This document shows, piece after piece, positions 36,133-45,904 of a stretch of 64,000 nucleotides of DNA. Every line of letters starts with the position of its first letter. The stretch's first letter is position 1. This DNA comes from Paenibacillus tianjinensis. Its GTDB lineage: Bacteria > Bacillota > Bacilli > Paenibacillales > Paenibacillaceae. The notes beneath the pieces were generated by a model, which saw only the letters and a program-made list of their open reading frames with translations, was not told the origin of the DNA and ran no database searches. A program made the position numbers and the translations under genes. The stretch covers positions 4,774,001-4,838,000 of the forward strand of contig NZ_CP070969.1 in the NCBI RefSeq assembly GCF_017086365.1, read 5' to 3'.

Positions 36133-37881
36133 ATGACCCGGCGGCCGAACTTATTCATCAAAATGCTTGCAATTCTCCTATCTCTCATTTCGGTTACGCT
36201 CTTATTCTACGGATTGTCATACCGAAAGGATATCGGCGTTATTACCAGTCAGATTAAGACGACCGACTTGAACCATCTGGAGTTCCTGACTCAACAGCTG
36301 GACAACAATATCAACCAATTAGCAGGCAGCATGTATGCGTTGCAGAGAGATCCGACCGTCCGCGACTATGAGCAGATCCGGCAACTGGGCCATCTCATTG
36401 ATCCTGCCCAGACCATTATGACCGTACTGGAGAAGCTTTCCCTTCAGACCAGCTCCAGTACGTGGGAGAACCGGATTGTCCTGTACAAGCCGCAGAGCGG
36501 GGAGACCCTGGGCTCGGATTCCTCTCTCTCCTTTGATCCCTCCGTACTGAAGAAGCCTTTGCCTTCCGGCTGGGAGTATATTCCGGAGGACAAGGGCAGT
36601 GCTGAAGCAGGCTTCCGCCTGCTGCTGTCGGACCCTATCGAGAGAAGAAATGTGCCCAGCAAGGCGGGACTCCTGGTGTCCATGTATTTTCCTGTATCCA
36701 ACATTGAGCGGTTGTTCGATGCCTACCAGTCACAAAACAAGGGCGATACTTTCCTGTTTAATCCATCATTCGGGGTGATTCTTTCCCGCAATACCGACCC
36801 TGAAATGGCGAAGCAGATCGTTGCAACGCTGGCTTCTTCGGCCGGTCAAGGAACTTCAGAAATCTTTAGCCTCAAGGGAGGCAGCTTTCTTGTCAGTTCA
36901 GTCCCATCCTCTGCCATCAATTGGCAGGTCGTGCATTATTCGCCGCTGAAGCAGATTCTTCAGCCGATCCAAAGCAGCCGTTATTCTTTCCTGACGGGTA
37001 CGGCCATTCTTTTGGTCATGAGCCTGCTGTTCTCGCTTCAGCTCTACCGCCAAGTTCAGCGTCCGGTCAGCCTCTTGCTGCGCTCCCTTAACAGAATGAA
37101 GGAAGGACGCTGGTCTACCCGTATTCACGCCAAGACCAATCCTGAATTCACGATGCTCAACGAAGAGTTTAACGAGATGGCGGAAAAGATTCAATCGTTA
37201 ATTGAGCAGGTCTATCTGGAACAGATCCGGGCTAAGGACGCTCACTTGAAGCAGCTTCAATCACAGATCAATCCGCATTTTCTCTATAATTGCCTGTTCT
37301 TCATCAAGAGCAAGGCCGTTGTCGGCGATACGGATTCGGTGGAGGCGATGGCGCTTAATCTTGGGGAGTATTACCGCTACATCACCAAAGTCGACCATTC
37401 CCTCACCACGCTTCAAGATGAACTGAAGCTGCTGGAGAATTACCTGGAAATTCAGAATTTACGGAAACAGCGTATCCGCTATGAGATGGATATTGCCGGT
37501 GATTTGCTTGGTCTGCAAATTCCCCGGCTGCTGATTCAACCCTTAGTGGAGAACAGTATCATCCATGGCATTGAGAAAAAAATCGGCCAGGGCTTCATCC
37601 GGATCACTGCCAGCCAAACGCCTGAAGCGGTGACAGTCACCGTTGAGGACAACGGAGCCGGCATGACCGATGAGGAGATTGCCTCTCTGCATGCCAGAAT
37701 ATCCGAATCGAGGCGCGAGGACGGAGGCTGCGGACTCTGGAATATCCAGCAGCGTCTTAAGTCTCATTATGATGATTCTTCCGGCCTTTTGATCGCCTCT
37801 TCACCTGCCGGCGGTCTAAAAATCACACTCCGTATGGAGAAGAAAGAGGAAAACTATGCACCAAATTCTGCTGGTCGATGA
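36133..37881 (+). CDS. YesM-type sensor histidine kinase
   Basis: Membrane sensor kinase of 582 residues. Helices at about 7-27 and 280-300 flank an extracellular double-Cache-like sensor; then HAMP (about 302-355, RQVQRPVSLLLRSLNRM), the His_kinase domain with H382 in QINPHFLYN, and a HATPase domain (PLVENSIIHGIEK, VEDNGAGM, GCGLWNIQQRL). The frame ends overlapping the response regulator start by 26 bases, so they are coupled. In this class the signal is often a sugar presented by a binding protein; here the flanking genes point to beta-glucan fragments. Confidence 0.95.
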   Translation: MTRRPNLFIKMLAILLSLISVTLLFYGLSYRKDIGVITSQIKTTDLNHLEFLTQQLDNNINQLAGSMYALQRDPTVRDYEQIRQLGHLIDPAQTIMTVLEKLSLQTSSSTWENRIVLYKPQSGETLGSDSSLSFDPSVLKKPLPSGWEYIPEDKGSAEAGFRLLLSDPIERRNVPSKAGLLVSMYFPVSNIERLFDAYQSQNKGDTFLFNPSFGVILSRNTDPEMAKQIVATLASSAGQGTSEIFSLKGGSFLVSSVPSSAINWQVVHYSPLKQILQPIQSSRYSFLTGTAILLVMSLLFSLQLYRQVQRPVSLLLRSLNRMKEGRWSTRIHAKTNPEFTMLNEEFNEMAEKIQSLIEQVYLEQIRAKDAHLKQLQSQINPHFLYNCLFFIKSKAVVGDTDSVEAMALNLGEYYRYITKVDHSLTTLQDELKLLENYLEIQNLRKQRIRYEMDIAGDLLGLQIPRLLIQPLVENSIIHGIEKKIGQGFIRITASQTPEAVTVTVEDNGAGMTDEEIASLHARISESRREDGGCGLWNIQQRLKSHYDDSSGLLIASSPAGGLKITLRMEKKEENYAPNSAGR

Positions 37882-39463
37882 TGAACCCTATGTCGTTGAT
37901 GATTTATCCATCTCGCTTCCTTGGGCGGAAATGGGGTTCGAACAGGTTCACAAAGCCTACTCCGGGTACGAAGCGCTGGAGCTGCTTCAGCGCTATCCTA
38001 TCGACATCGTAGTCACTGACATCAATATGCCGGAAATCTCGGGCATTGAACTGATCGCGTCCATCCGCAGTCGCTGGAAACATATCCGGGTTGTTATGCT
38101 GACCGGCTATGCCGAATTTGAATATGCCCGTAAGGCGATAGAAGAGCAGGCCAGTGCCTACCTCCTTAAGCCGATTGCCAATAACCAGCTAATCGACGTT
38201 ATCGTTAAGCTCCAGGAGGAGCTCCGCTCAGAGTGGGAGACCTGGTCCTCCTATCAGCGGACGATGCAGACCTTCCGTGAGCATCTTCCTCTCCTGCGGG
38301 ACCGCCTGCTCAGCGAGCTGCTCCAGGGACGGAAGCTATCCGTACAGCAGCTGCAAGAACGGCTGGCCCAGTTCGATCTCCCGCTGCAGGCCGACCTGCC
38401 GGTATGCCTCGCAGTCGTCAGACCGGAGGAATTCTTCCGCCGGCAGGACATGCGCAGCATGCTGCTGTTCGAATACGCGATCATCAATATCGCACAGGAG
38501 CTGTTCCAAGACCATTTCCACATCTGGTCGTGCAAGGATGTGCATGATTATCTCATATTTCTGCTCCAGCCCAGGGATGACATTGAACCCAGCGGTAATC
38601 CGGGGAATGATGTAGCGCAGGCGGCTTATCAGTTGCAGAACCATGTCAGCACGCTGATTGGAGGCGGCCTCTCCGTTGTAACCACAGGCTGGGGAGAGTT
38701 TCCCGATCAGGTCTATTCGCTCTATCAATCCGCCATTACGGCCATCCGCCAGCATATCGGCAGCGAAACAGGTATTTATCTGGACGTCACCGACACCAGC
38801 AGCTCCCAGCCTGTAGAGATTCTCCAGCCGCTCTATGAGCCTCCGCTGCTCTTCCATATGTTCGAAGCGAACAATTGGCAGGGTATCGAAGACAAGCTTA
38901 ATGCCATCACTTCGGAGCTGGGCCGGAATCCGGACCGGTCACTTGAGCACATTCATGAAGCCCGCCTTCATCTGGAGACGGCATTCTATTATTTCGCCCA
39001 CAAGAACAACAAAATGCTGAGTGAGATTGTAGGCAATCCGTTGCTGGAGCAGGCTCCCTTCCAGACGCCGGACAAGCTGCGGGAATGGGCGCTTGAGGTC
39101 ATCGTTCTGCTGAGAGAGCATTTTGAATCGGAACGCCTGAATAGCCGGACTGTCCTGATTCAGAACGTTCATGAATATATCAACAGCAATCTGCATTATG
39201 TCTCACTCCAGGCCATCGCCGACCATGTCCAGATGCACCCGGTTTACTTGTCCAAAATGTACAAGCTGGAGACAGGCAAGCGAATCAGCGACTATATCAG
39301 TCAGGTAAAGATGGAAAAAGCGGCGTATCTGCTGATCCATACGCCGCTGAAAATTTATGAAGTTTCTACTGAGCTTGGTTACTCCAACGCCCATTATTTT
39401 ATTAAGCTCTTCAAGGAATACGCCGGCATGACCCCGCAAGAGTTCCGCGACCGGGCATTGTAA
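37856..39463 (+). CDS. YesN-type AraC-family response regulator
   Basis: Response regulator of 535 residues. Receiver domain with phospho-acceptor D55 (DIVVTDINMPEISG) and conserved LVDDEP at residues 6-11; a long middle region (about 130-420); then a C-terminal AraC/XylS helix-turn-helix (about 435-535: LQAIADHVQMHPVYLSKMYKLETGKRISDYI...STELGYSNAHYFIKLFKEYAGMTPQEFRD). Encoded with its kinase. It is the natural candidate to bind the direct-repeat boxes found at four promoters around it. Convergent with the GH94 gene with five bases between them and no terminator. Confidence 0.95.
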   Translation: MHQILLVDDEPYVVDDLSISLPWAEMGFEQVHKAYSGYEALELLQRYPIDIVVTDINMPEISGIELIASIRSRWKHIRVVMLTGYAEFEYARKAIEEQASAYLLKPIANNQLIDVIVKLQEELRSEWETWSSYQRTMQTFREHLPLLRDRLLSELLQGRKLSVQQLQERLAQFDLPLQADLPVCLAVVRPEEFFRRQDMRSMLLFEYAIINIAQELFQDHFHIWSCKDVHDYLIFLLQPRDDIEPSGNPGNDVAQAAYQLQNHVSTLIGGGLSVVTTGWGEFPDQVYSLYQSAITAIRQHIGSETGIYLDVTDTSSSQPVEILQPLYEPPLLFHMFEANNWQGIEDKLNAITSELGRNPDRSLEHIHEARLHLETAFYYFAHKNNKMLSEIVGNPLLEQAPFQTPDKLREWALEVIVLLREHFESERLNSRTVLIQNVHEYINSNLHYVSLQAIADHVQMHPVYLSKMYKLETGKRISDYISQVKMEKAAYLLIHTPLKIYEVSTELGYSNAHYFIKLFKEYAGMTPQEFRDRAL

Positions 39464-39468
39464 CGCTC

Positions 39469-42438
39469 TTAGCCTTCAAATCGCAGTTCCACCTCATGGG
39501 AGAGGCCATCATCCGCCGTCGGCACAAGTCCTTCTTCAAGCGCCCGGCCATCCAGCGTCAGGGAGGCAGTTCCGTCTTGTATCCGGCGGAAGCCTTCCGG
39601 CTTGCTGATCGAAATCCGGTACGAGGAGCCGCCGAGCTTCAGGGTGTAGGCGAAGTCTGTCTGCTCCTCCCGTAGGATCGGATTAAGCTTAATTCCTTGC
39701 GCCGTATATTCAATACCCAGCGCTTCCATCAGCGAGAGGGTGAGCCAGGTCGATGTACCGCTTAGCATCGGACCGATGTTCTCACCGGTCTCGCTATTAT
39801 TGTATTGGGTGCAGAACCGCGGATTTCCGCAGATTGCAAACGGATCTTCCATGGTTTTAAACGGCATGATCCGGTCCAGAAGCCAATAGCCGAAGCGGCC
39901 CAGTTCAGCGGCAAGCCCCGCATTGGATACTTCCTTCGCTCCCTTGAACATTGCTGCTGCCGCCATCATGCAGGCATGCTTGAATACGCCGCCGTTCTCC
40001 CGGTCACCCGGAAAGTATTCGTCCGAAGCTGTGTGGGAGGACACCCGTCCCAGTGCAACAGGCGAGACCAGCTTCAGCCCGAAAGGAGTCATGAGATGCG
40101 ATTTCATCGTATCCAGCATCACAGCGATCTGATCTTCATCCGCACAGCCAGACAGGATGCTCCAGCTGAACGAGTTCAGGAAGTAAGAACCGTCGCTTTC
40201 CGGATCTGAAGACAGACCATCCCCGGCGGCCCCCAAATACGTGTATTCGCCGTTCGCATACCGGTTGAACAGCACGCGTGCGAAGAAGTTATCCTTCCAG
40301 GCATGATATTGAATGCGTCCCCGCAACTCTGCCCCGAAGCGGTCCAGCTCGGCTGCATAGTCCTGCTCTCCCTTCCGTGCTGCCAGTACGGACAATTCAT
40401 CCACAGCCACCTTCAGCAGGAAGGCATTCATGACACTCTCGGAATAATCGCTGTCCAGCGGATCACCGAATACTCCGCCTGCCTGCAGCTGCTTCCGGTA
40501 ACGCTCTTCCTTGGCCGGGCCGTTCAGATACGTATCGTCAAGCTTCAGGCAGTCGTTCCAGTCTGCGAAATCCAGCAACGGAAGACCATGGCGGCCGACC
40601 GAAATCCTTCCCGAATAGACAATAATCGCCTTTAAAGTCTCAAAGACCGGACGGCTGGTCTCTTGTCCCGCCACCGGGCAGGACTCATCCAGGAATTCCA
40701 GATCTCCTGTGAGCATTACATAACGGTAGACGGCTTGGACAAGCCATAATGCGTCATCGGACCATTTGCCCGGCTCCTTGCCGATCCAGAAGAAATTATG
40801 ATAAGCATAGCCCAGCTCGAACACCATACTGGTCCATTCTTTCAAAAGACTTTTCACCAGGCTGCCTTTTCCCATACCAACGAAATAATACATCGACGCG
40901 TACAAATCCTGGATTTCGCGGAAACCAATTTCCCGGTATCCCTTCTGTGTCTGACAAAAGGAACGGGAGACAAATGTCTGGTAGAGCACCTGAAACGGCA
41001 GATTGCGGTTGACAAACACATCGAAATTCCCGTCACCGGAGGATACCTGCAGGAACTTGCCATACTCCCGCACGAAGCCGGACGATTCCGCGAACGCCGA
41101 TTCCGCCGCGCTGCGCTCGGAGAAACGGGCGACCAGGGCCCCCACCTCGTCCGCCAGCACCGTGTCGTTCCATGGCGCGCCGCTCTTGTCGGAGACAAGT
41201 CCGGTCAACTGGTCGACAGTTACCGCGCTGCCGGCGGTGATATGAACCTCACCGGCTACAGCGAAGAAGCCTGGTCCCTTGCGGTGCAGAATACTGCTCA
41301 GCCTGAGCGCACCGGCCGGCCGGTGCAGCGAGCCTGTACCGACGAACTCATTGTAGCTGACACAATATTCGCGCGGCAGCACCGGCCCCTCCGCCCCGTG
41401 AATGATCATCGTATGGAAGCGCAGGTCGTGACGGCCGCCTTCCGGATAATAATCGGGACTGATGGCCGCCACAGCTCCTGAGGAATCCTGGAGCACGCCC
41501 CCCTGCATGATGACATTGCTGTACAGCACATCCTCGAACAGTGCACCCGGGGCGGCAGAACCAAACATCCCGGTATACACAAGTCGGAGTCGGCGGGCGT
41601 CTCCCCCCAGGTTCACAATATCAATCCGCTGCATTTCGGTAGCCAGAGGCAGACCTTCGGATTGCGGAAGAATAAAGATCGTGCGTATAATTTCCAATCC
41701 GCAGCGCGTGCGGTAGGTAATTATGGTTGAATTCTGGGAATGCCGGCAGACCGCCGATTCAATCCCTTCATCTCCGGGGTCTGCGGAGTAGAAGATCTGC
41801 TTCCCGTCTTCGAATAAATAAAACTGCCGGTTGGCCGGGAAGCCGTTCTCTTCCTGACGCATATCCCAGCGGGTAGCCAGCACCTGGGTTGCCGCGTGGG
41901 AGCGGAAGCTCCCGCCGCCGAACCGGTCAACAACGCTTTTGGGCGTGGTCTGAAGCGGGTGGGGAAACCGGAGACGGTTGCCGAGCAGCAGATTGACCGC
42001 GAAATGCGGACCCGGTACGGGTGAGCGCAGATCGATGACATGCTCCCCCTCGCTGTTAAGCGCCCCCGCCCAGCCGGGTGCGGCTTGCAGCTGCGCCAGC
42101 GCCTCGATTACAGTGGACTCCGGGATGGCTACTGCCTGTTCCTGCCTTCCGGCATGGCGGATATACAGTGACAATGCCGTGCCTTCGCCTTCTACGGTGA
42201 ACAGCGCGGATGCGGCGGCTTCCGCCGGCAGCAGCGCCGCCACGGCCGGAAGCTTCAGCAATTCCTGAATGGCAGGCAGCCGGAGCGGCAGGCCAGCTAT
42301 GCCAACAGCCCCGCAGCGCTGCGAATCGGTAAAGACGGCGCTAATGTGCGTGCCGCCGCCGATCCGGTCAGCGAACACCTGTCTCAGAATCTCTTCAGCC
42401 GAAGCTGTTGCTTCTCTTGCGGTATTGAATTTCAGCAT
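39469..42438 (-). CDS. GH94-family glycoside phosphorylase, specificity unproven
   Basis: A 989-residue inverting phosphorylase-like enzyme, cytoplasmic (no signal), that would use phosphate to cleave beta-glucosides to glucose 1-phosphate. An N-terminal beta-sandwich is followed by the (alpha/alpha)6 barrel; the catalytic-Asp motif DFADWNDCLKL and QTQKGYREIGFREIQDL are clear family features. It could be a beta-1,3-type (laminaribiose) phosphorylase, suggested by the GH16 genes, or a sophoro-oligosaccharide (beta-1,2) phosphorylase, which resembles the large size. It is the last gene of the ABC operon (35-base gap from the permease), so its substrate should be imported by that system. Confidence 0.85.
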   Translation of the reverse strand: MLKFNTAREATASAEEILRQVFADRIGGGTHISAVFTDSQRCGAVGIAGLPLRLPAIQELLKLPAVAALLPAEAAASALFTVEGEGTALSLYIRHAGRQEQAVAIPESTVIEALAQLQAAPGWAGALNSEGEHVIDLRSPVPGPHFAVNLLLGNRLRFPHPLQTTPKSVVDRFGGGSFRSHAATQVLATRWDMRQEENGFPANRQFYLFEDGKQIFYSADPGDEGIESAVCRHSQNSTIITYRTRCGLEIIRTIFILPQSEGLPLATEMQRIDIVNLGGDARRLRLVYTGMFGSAAPGALFEDVLYSNVIMQGGVLQDSSGAVAAISPDYYPEGGRHDLRFHTMIIHGAEGPVLPREYCVSYNEFVGTGSLHRPAGALRLSSILHRKGPGFFAVAGEVHITAGSAVTVDQLTGLVSDKSGAPWNDTVLADEVGALVARFSERSAAESAFAESSGFVREYGKFLQVSSGDGNFDVFVNRNLPFQVLYQTFVSRSFCQTQKGYREIGFREIQDLYASMYYFVGMGKGSLVKSLLKEWTSMVFELGYAYHNFFWIGKEPGKWSDDALWLVQAVYRYVMLTGDLEFLDESCPVAGQETSRPVFETLKAIIVYSGRISVGRHGLPLLDFADWNDCLKLDDTYLNGPAKEERYRKQLQAGGVFGDPLDSDYSESVMNAFLLKVAVDELSVLAARKGEQDYAAELDRFGAELRGRIQYHAWKDNFFARVLFNRYANGEYTYLGAAGDGLSSDPESDGSYFLNSFSWSILSGCADEDQIAVMLDTMKSHLMTPFGLKLVSPVALGRVSSHTASDEYFPGDRENGGVFKHACMMAAAAMFKGAKEVSNAGLAAELGRFGYWLLDRIMPFKTMEDPFAICGNPRFCTQYNNSETGENIGPMLSGTSTWLTLSLMEALGIEYTAQGIKLNPILREEQTDFAYTLKLGGSSYRISISKPEGFRRIQDGTASLTLDGRALEEGLVPTADDGLSHEVELRFEG

Positions 42439-42473
42439 AATAGATTATCTCCTCTTCCCTGGCAGCCTGCGGA

Positions 42474-43331
42474 TCAGCCCTTGACAGCTCCCGCGGTCAT
42501 ACCGCTGATAAAGTATTTCTGTGTCATGAAGAATATGACCATAACCGGCACGGTGACAACAGTCGAAGCTGCCATCAGCAGATCATATCGGGTATTGTAC
42601 TGGCCGACAAACAGGCGGATACCCACCGGAATCGTCTGTACATCTGAGCTGGTCGTGAGTACCCAGGCGAAGAGCAGCTCATCCCAGGCTGTCAGGAAGA
42701 TGAAGATCCCTGTCGCAATGATGCCCGGCAGAGACAACGGCAGAATAATTTTGTAGAAAGCCTGAAATTTCGAACAGCCGTCAATCGTAGCCGATTCTTC
42801 TAAATCTCTTGGAATCGAGACAAAGAAGCTGCGCATAATCCAGATACTGATTGGGGTATAGAACGCCGTATAGACGAGAATCATTCCCCAGTACGTATTG
42901 ATCATCGGCAAACCGAACGTATTCTTGATCCACAGGAACATCAGATAGATCGGGAACAGGAACATAATCCCCGGGATCAGCTGGGTGGAGATGATACTCA
43001 TGCTGAACAGCTTCGATCCGGGAAAATCAAACCGGGCCAGCGCGTATCCGGCCAGCACGGCAAAGGAACCGGCAAGCAGCGTCGTCGCACCGCAGATCAG
43101 CAGGCTGTTGCGGAAATAGACGGCAAAGTTAACCGTATCCCACATATTGATATAGTTGACCCACTGCGGCTTCGGCAGGCTGAAGGTAGTGATCCCGTTC
43201 AGAATCTGGTCATTGGAGTGCAGAGAGGTGAAGATCATCCACAGGATGGGAAATATCGTCAATATAACGATGACCCAGGTCAGTGAAGTCAGCATGAATG
43301 AGCTGACAGAACGTTTACGGTGTGTACTCAT
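42474..43331 (-). CDS. Sugar ABC transporter permease (MalG-type)
   Basis: Inner-membrane permease of 285 residues with six predicted helices and the EAA loop (FFVSIPRDLEESATIDGCSKFQAFYKIILPLSLPG). Its start overlaps the stop of the upstream permease (43328-43331), showing translational coupling. It pairs with the MalF-type permease and the binding lipoprotein; no ATPase gene is here, as usual for such importers that share a distant MsmX-like ATPase. Confidence 0.94.
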   Translation of the reverse strand: MSTHRKRSVSSFMLTSLTWVIVILTIFPILWMIFTSLHSNDQILNGITTFSLPKPQWVNYINMWDTVNFAVYFRNSLLICGATTLLAGSFAVLAGYALARFDFPGSKLFSMSIISTQLIPGIMFLFPIYLMFLWIKNTFGLPMINTYWGMILVYTAFYTPISIWIMRSFFVSIPRDLEESATIDGCSKFQAFYKIILPLSLPGIIATGIFIFLTAWDELLFAWVLTTSSDVQTIPVGIRLFVGQYNTRYDLLMAASTVVTVPVMVIFFMTQKYFISGMTAGAVKG

Positions 43332-44308
43332 TGGGCATTCAACTCCGATCTAAAGGCGCGGTACCAGACACCGACGACCATCAGCATGGCAAACATCAGC
43401 ATGATAGAAGCGGCAGAACCCGAACCGAAGGACCAATATCCGAAGGATTGGCGGGTCAAGGCCGTCATCAGGAGGTCTCCCCATTCGCCAGGATATCCGG
43501 CACCATTGCCGAACATTGTGGAGACGATGTTGTAGGAGTAGACATTATTAATAATTTGGAATAGAAGCTGTACCGCAATAACCGGCTTCAGCATCGGGAG
43601 CGTCATGTTCCAGAACTGGCGGAGCTTGCCTGCGCCGTCAATGGTTGCCGCTTCATAGATATCTTCAGGAATGGTCTGGAGTCCGGCCAGGAAAATGACC
43701 ATCAGGAACGGCCAGCCGCGCCAGATGGTTGGGATAATGATCGCCCAGATCGTATTCGGCCCCAGCAGCCAGAAGGGCTTCTCATCGAAGAGATGCAGCA
43801 CATCCACCAGGAAGTAGTTGATAATCCCGTTCTGCTGCCACATGAAGCCCCAGAGTACACCGACCACATATGACGGAACTACCCACGGAAGCAGCATAGC
43901 GGTACGGGCAATGCTTCGTCCGGGAAAATCACGGTTCATCAGCAGAGCCATCATGAGGCCCATGATCATTACACCGATCGTTACGATAACCGAATAGATC
44001 ACGGTGTTGCGGATGGCAAAATTCAACCCCTGGCGGACCGGATTATCGGAGTTGAACAGCAGGCCGATATAGTTGTCCATCCCGACAAAGGGTGCCTTCA
44101 GGTATTTGCCCAGCGTAAATTGGTTCAGCTTCAAAAAGGACATCCAGAATCCCTGAATCATCGGGAGCAGATGCACCAGCAGCATAAAGATGATGGTCGG
44201 AACCATCAGCATATAAGCAAATTTATTATCTCTAACCCGCTTGCGCCACACTGCGCTTTTGCTTGGAGCCGCTTTTACGGGAAGATTTTTTTCAGTATGG
44301 AGTCCCAT
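43328..44308 (-). CDS. Sugar ABC transporter permease (MalF-type)
   Basis: Inner-membrane permease of 326 residues with a cytoplasmic N-terminal extension and about six helices; the EAA loop is IPEDIYEAATIDGAGKLRQFWNMTLPMLKPV. It is the middle gene of the importer operon, 65 bases after the binding protein and overlapping the next permease. Confidence 0.94.
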   Translation of the reverse strand: MGLHTEKNLPVKAAPSKSAVWRKRVRDNKFAYMLMVPTIIFMLLVHLLPMIQGFWMSFLKLNQFTLGKYLKAPFVGMDNYIGLLFNSDNPVRQGLNFAIRNTVIYSVIVTIGVMIMGLMMALLMNRDFPGRSIARTAMLLPWVVPSYVVGVLWGFMWQQNGIINYFLVDVLHLFDEKPFWLLGPNTIWAIIIPTIWRGWPFLMVIFLAGLQTIPEDIYEAATIDGAGKLRQFWNMTLPMLKPVIAVQLLFQIINNVYSYNIVSTMFGNGAGYPGEWGDLLMTALTRQSFGYWSFGSGSAASIMLMFAMLMVVGVWYRAFRSELNAQ

Positions 44309-44373
44309 CTCTTATCCCTCACTTTGCTAATAGAAGAGCCGCCGCACCCTGCGCGCGGCGGCATCCCAAGATC

Positions 44374-45771
44374 CTATTGGTTAATAATGGCTTTGACTTC
44401 AGCTGCTGCAGAATCCAGCTCTTCCTTGACGCTTTCTTTACTGTACTTGCCCTTCACGCCGGCAACGATATCCCAGACATTGGCAAAATGCTTTTGCAGC
44501 GCTGTTTCCGTAGGTCCCCATTGCGGGATGGACGGATAGGTTCTTCCGTATTTCGTTGCTTCCGAGAAGGCCTTCATATTGGCATCAAGGTCCGGCGATT
44601 CCAGAAGTGACAGTCTGGCCGGGAGCTGGCCGGATACCGCAGCATAGGCCTTCTGCGCTTCATCAGAGGTCAGATACTTAATAACATCCCATGTAGCTTC
44701 CTTATTCTTCGAACCGCTGAATACGGTCAGCTCACTGCCGCCGACAAAGGTCGCTTGTCCGCCAGGGCCTGCCGGAAGCGGAGCAACCGCAAAGTTTTTC
44801 GCTGCTTTTTTGTCATCCATACCGCCGTTTGCTTTGGGTGTTGCAAAGTTCTTGGCCAGCCATGGACCCGAGATAATTACGGCCGATTTGCCATCGCCGA
44901 AGTCACTCTCGATCTGTGACGAGTTCTTCTCGAGCGATGCCTTGTCAACAAGGCCTTCCGCTGCAAGTCCTGTGTAGTACATCACACCATCAAGCCCTTT
45001 ATCATCATTGAAGGCTACATCTTTGTTGTCTGCCGAGAGAACGTCCCCGCCTGCAGCCCAGATCCAAGGGAAGATATTATGCACTACGTTCCAGTCATTT
45101 TTGCCCGGAAGTCCGAGTGCGGCAATCTTCTTGCCATCCACTGTCTGTCCGTTGACCGCTTGCAGCGCACTCTTGAAGGAATCCCAATCTTTGAAGGCTG
45201 TTGCTGTGTCAACACCGGCTTGCTTGAATACATCTGTCCGGTAGTAAATGGCCCGTGCATCCACGAACCATGGCACTCCGTATACCTCGCTGTCCCCTGC
45301 AATAGAGGTAGTCGTCCAGATGGCCGGCAGGAAGGCCTCAGCACCGCCTACATCGGCTACTTTGTCCGTTATCTTGTCAATACCGCCCATGCTGGCAATT
45401 GCCGGCACCCAGGTCGATCCGAGCTGCAGCAGGTCCGGGCCTTCACCGCTTGTAGCGGCTGTCGTAATCTTGGTCCAGGCGGAGCCCCAGTCGAGCACTG
45501 TTACCTTCATGGTGACATTCGGGTGCTCTTTCAGATAAGGATCAAGCGTCTTCAAGAAGTCTGCATCCGGTTTCGGACTGTTCGGCATCACCCAGGCGTT
45601 CAGGGTAACCGGTTCCGTGCTTGGAGTGGCAGGAGCCGCAGTTGCACTGGCCTCTTGTTTGTTTCCTCCGTTGTTAGCAGAATTTGAAGAATTGTTGTTG
45701 CCGCCGCATCCGCTGACGACTACTGAAAATGCCATGAGCAGTGCACTGATTGATACTGCTGTCTTTTTCAA
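44374..45771 (-). CDS. Sugar-binding lipoprotein of the ABC importer
   Basis: A 465-residue family-1 solute-binding lipoprotein. Signal peptide with lipobox VSGC (cysteine 22), then an Asn/Ser/Thr/Ala-rich tether and a family-1 binding-protein fold (GEGPDLLQLGSTWVPAIASMGGI, GKSAVIISGPWLAKNF). The start is TTG 45769-45771 with GGGGGAG upstream. First gene of the importer/GH94 operon, under the third regulon promoter. The ligand is probably a beta-gluco-oligosaccharide by context. Confidence 0.92.
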   Translation of the reverse strand: MKKTAVSISALLMAFSVVVSGCGGNNNSSNSANNGGNKQEASATAAPATPSTEPVTLNAWVMPNSPKPDADFLKTLDPYLKEHPNVTMKVTVLDWGSAWTKITTAATSGEGPDLLQLGSTWVPAIASMGGIDKITDKVADVGGAEAFLPAIWTTTSIAGDSEVYGVPWFVDARAIYYRTDVFKQAGVDTATAFKDWDSFKSALQAVNGQTVDGKKIAALGLPGKNDWNVVHNIFPWIWAAGGDVLSADNKDVAFNDDKGLDGVMYYTGLAAEGLVDKASLEKNSSQIESDFGDGKSAVIISGPWLAKNFATPKANGGMDDKKAAKNFAVAPLPAGPGGQATFVGGSELTVFSGSKNKEATWDVIKYLTSDEAQKAYAAVSGQLPARLSLLESPDLDANMKAFSEATKYGRTYPSIPQWGPTETALQKHFANVWDIVAGVKGKYSKESVKEELDSAAAEVKAIINQ

Positions 45772-45834
45772 AATAAATCTCCCCCATTATCGTTTGATAA
45801 TCGCGGAGAACGGTTGCCCGTTCCCCTTGTCTTG

Positions 45835-45890
45835 ATTATAAAAGCGTTTCTTGTCCGTCTAAATAACAAATCCCAAGTCTGGATAACAAA
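45835..45890 (-). promoter_or_regulatory. Beta-glucan regulon promoter 3 (ABC importer/GH94 operon)
   Basis: On the minus strand: box A TTTGTTATCC (45881-45890), 11 bases, box B TTGTTATTTA (45860-45869), 19 bases, -10 TATAAT (45835-45840). Spacings equal those of the other three promoters; box B varies most here. Between box B and the -10 is AAACGCTTT, which also resembles half of a cre site. Confidence 0.78.
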
Positions 45891-45904
45891 TTATAAAGCT
45901 TGTC

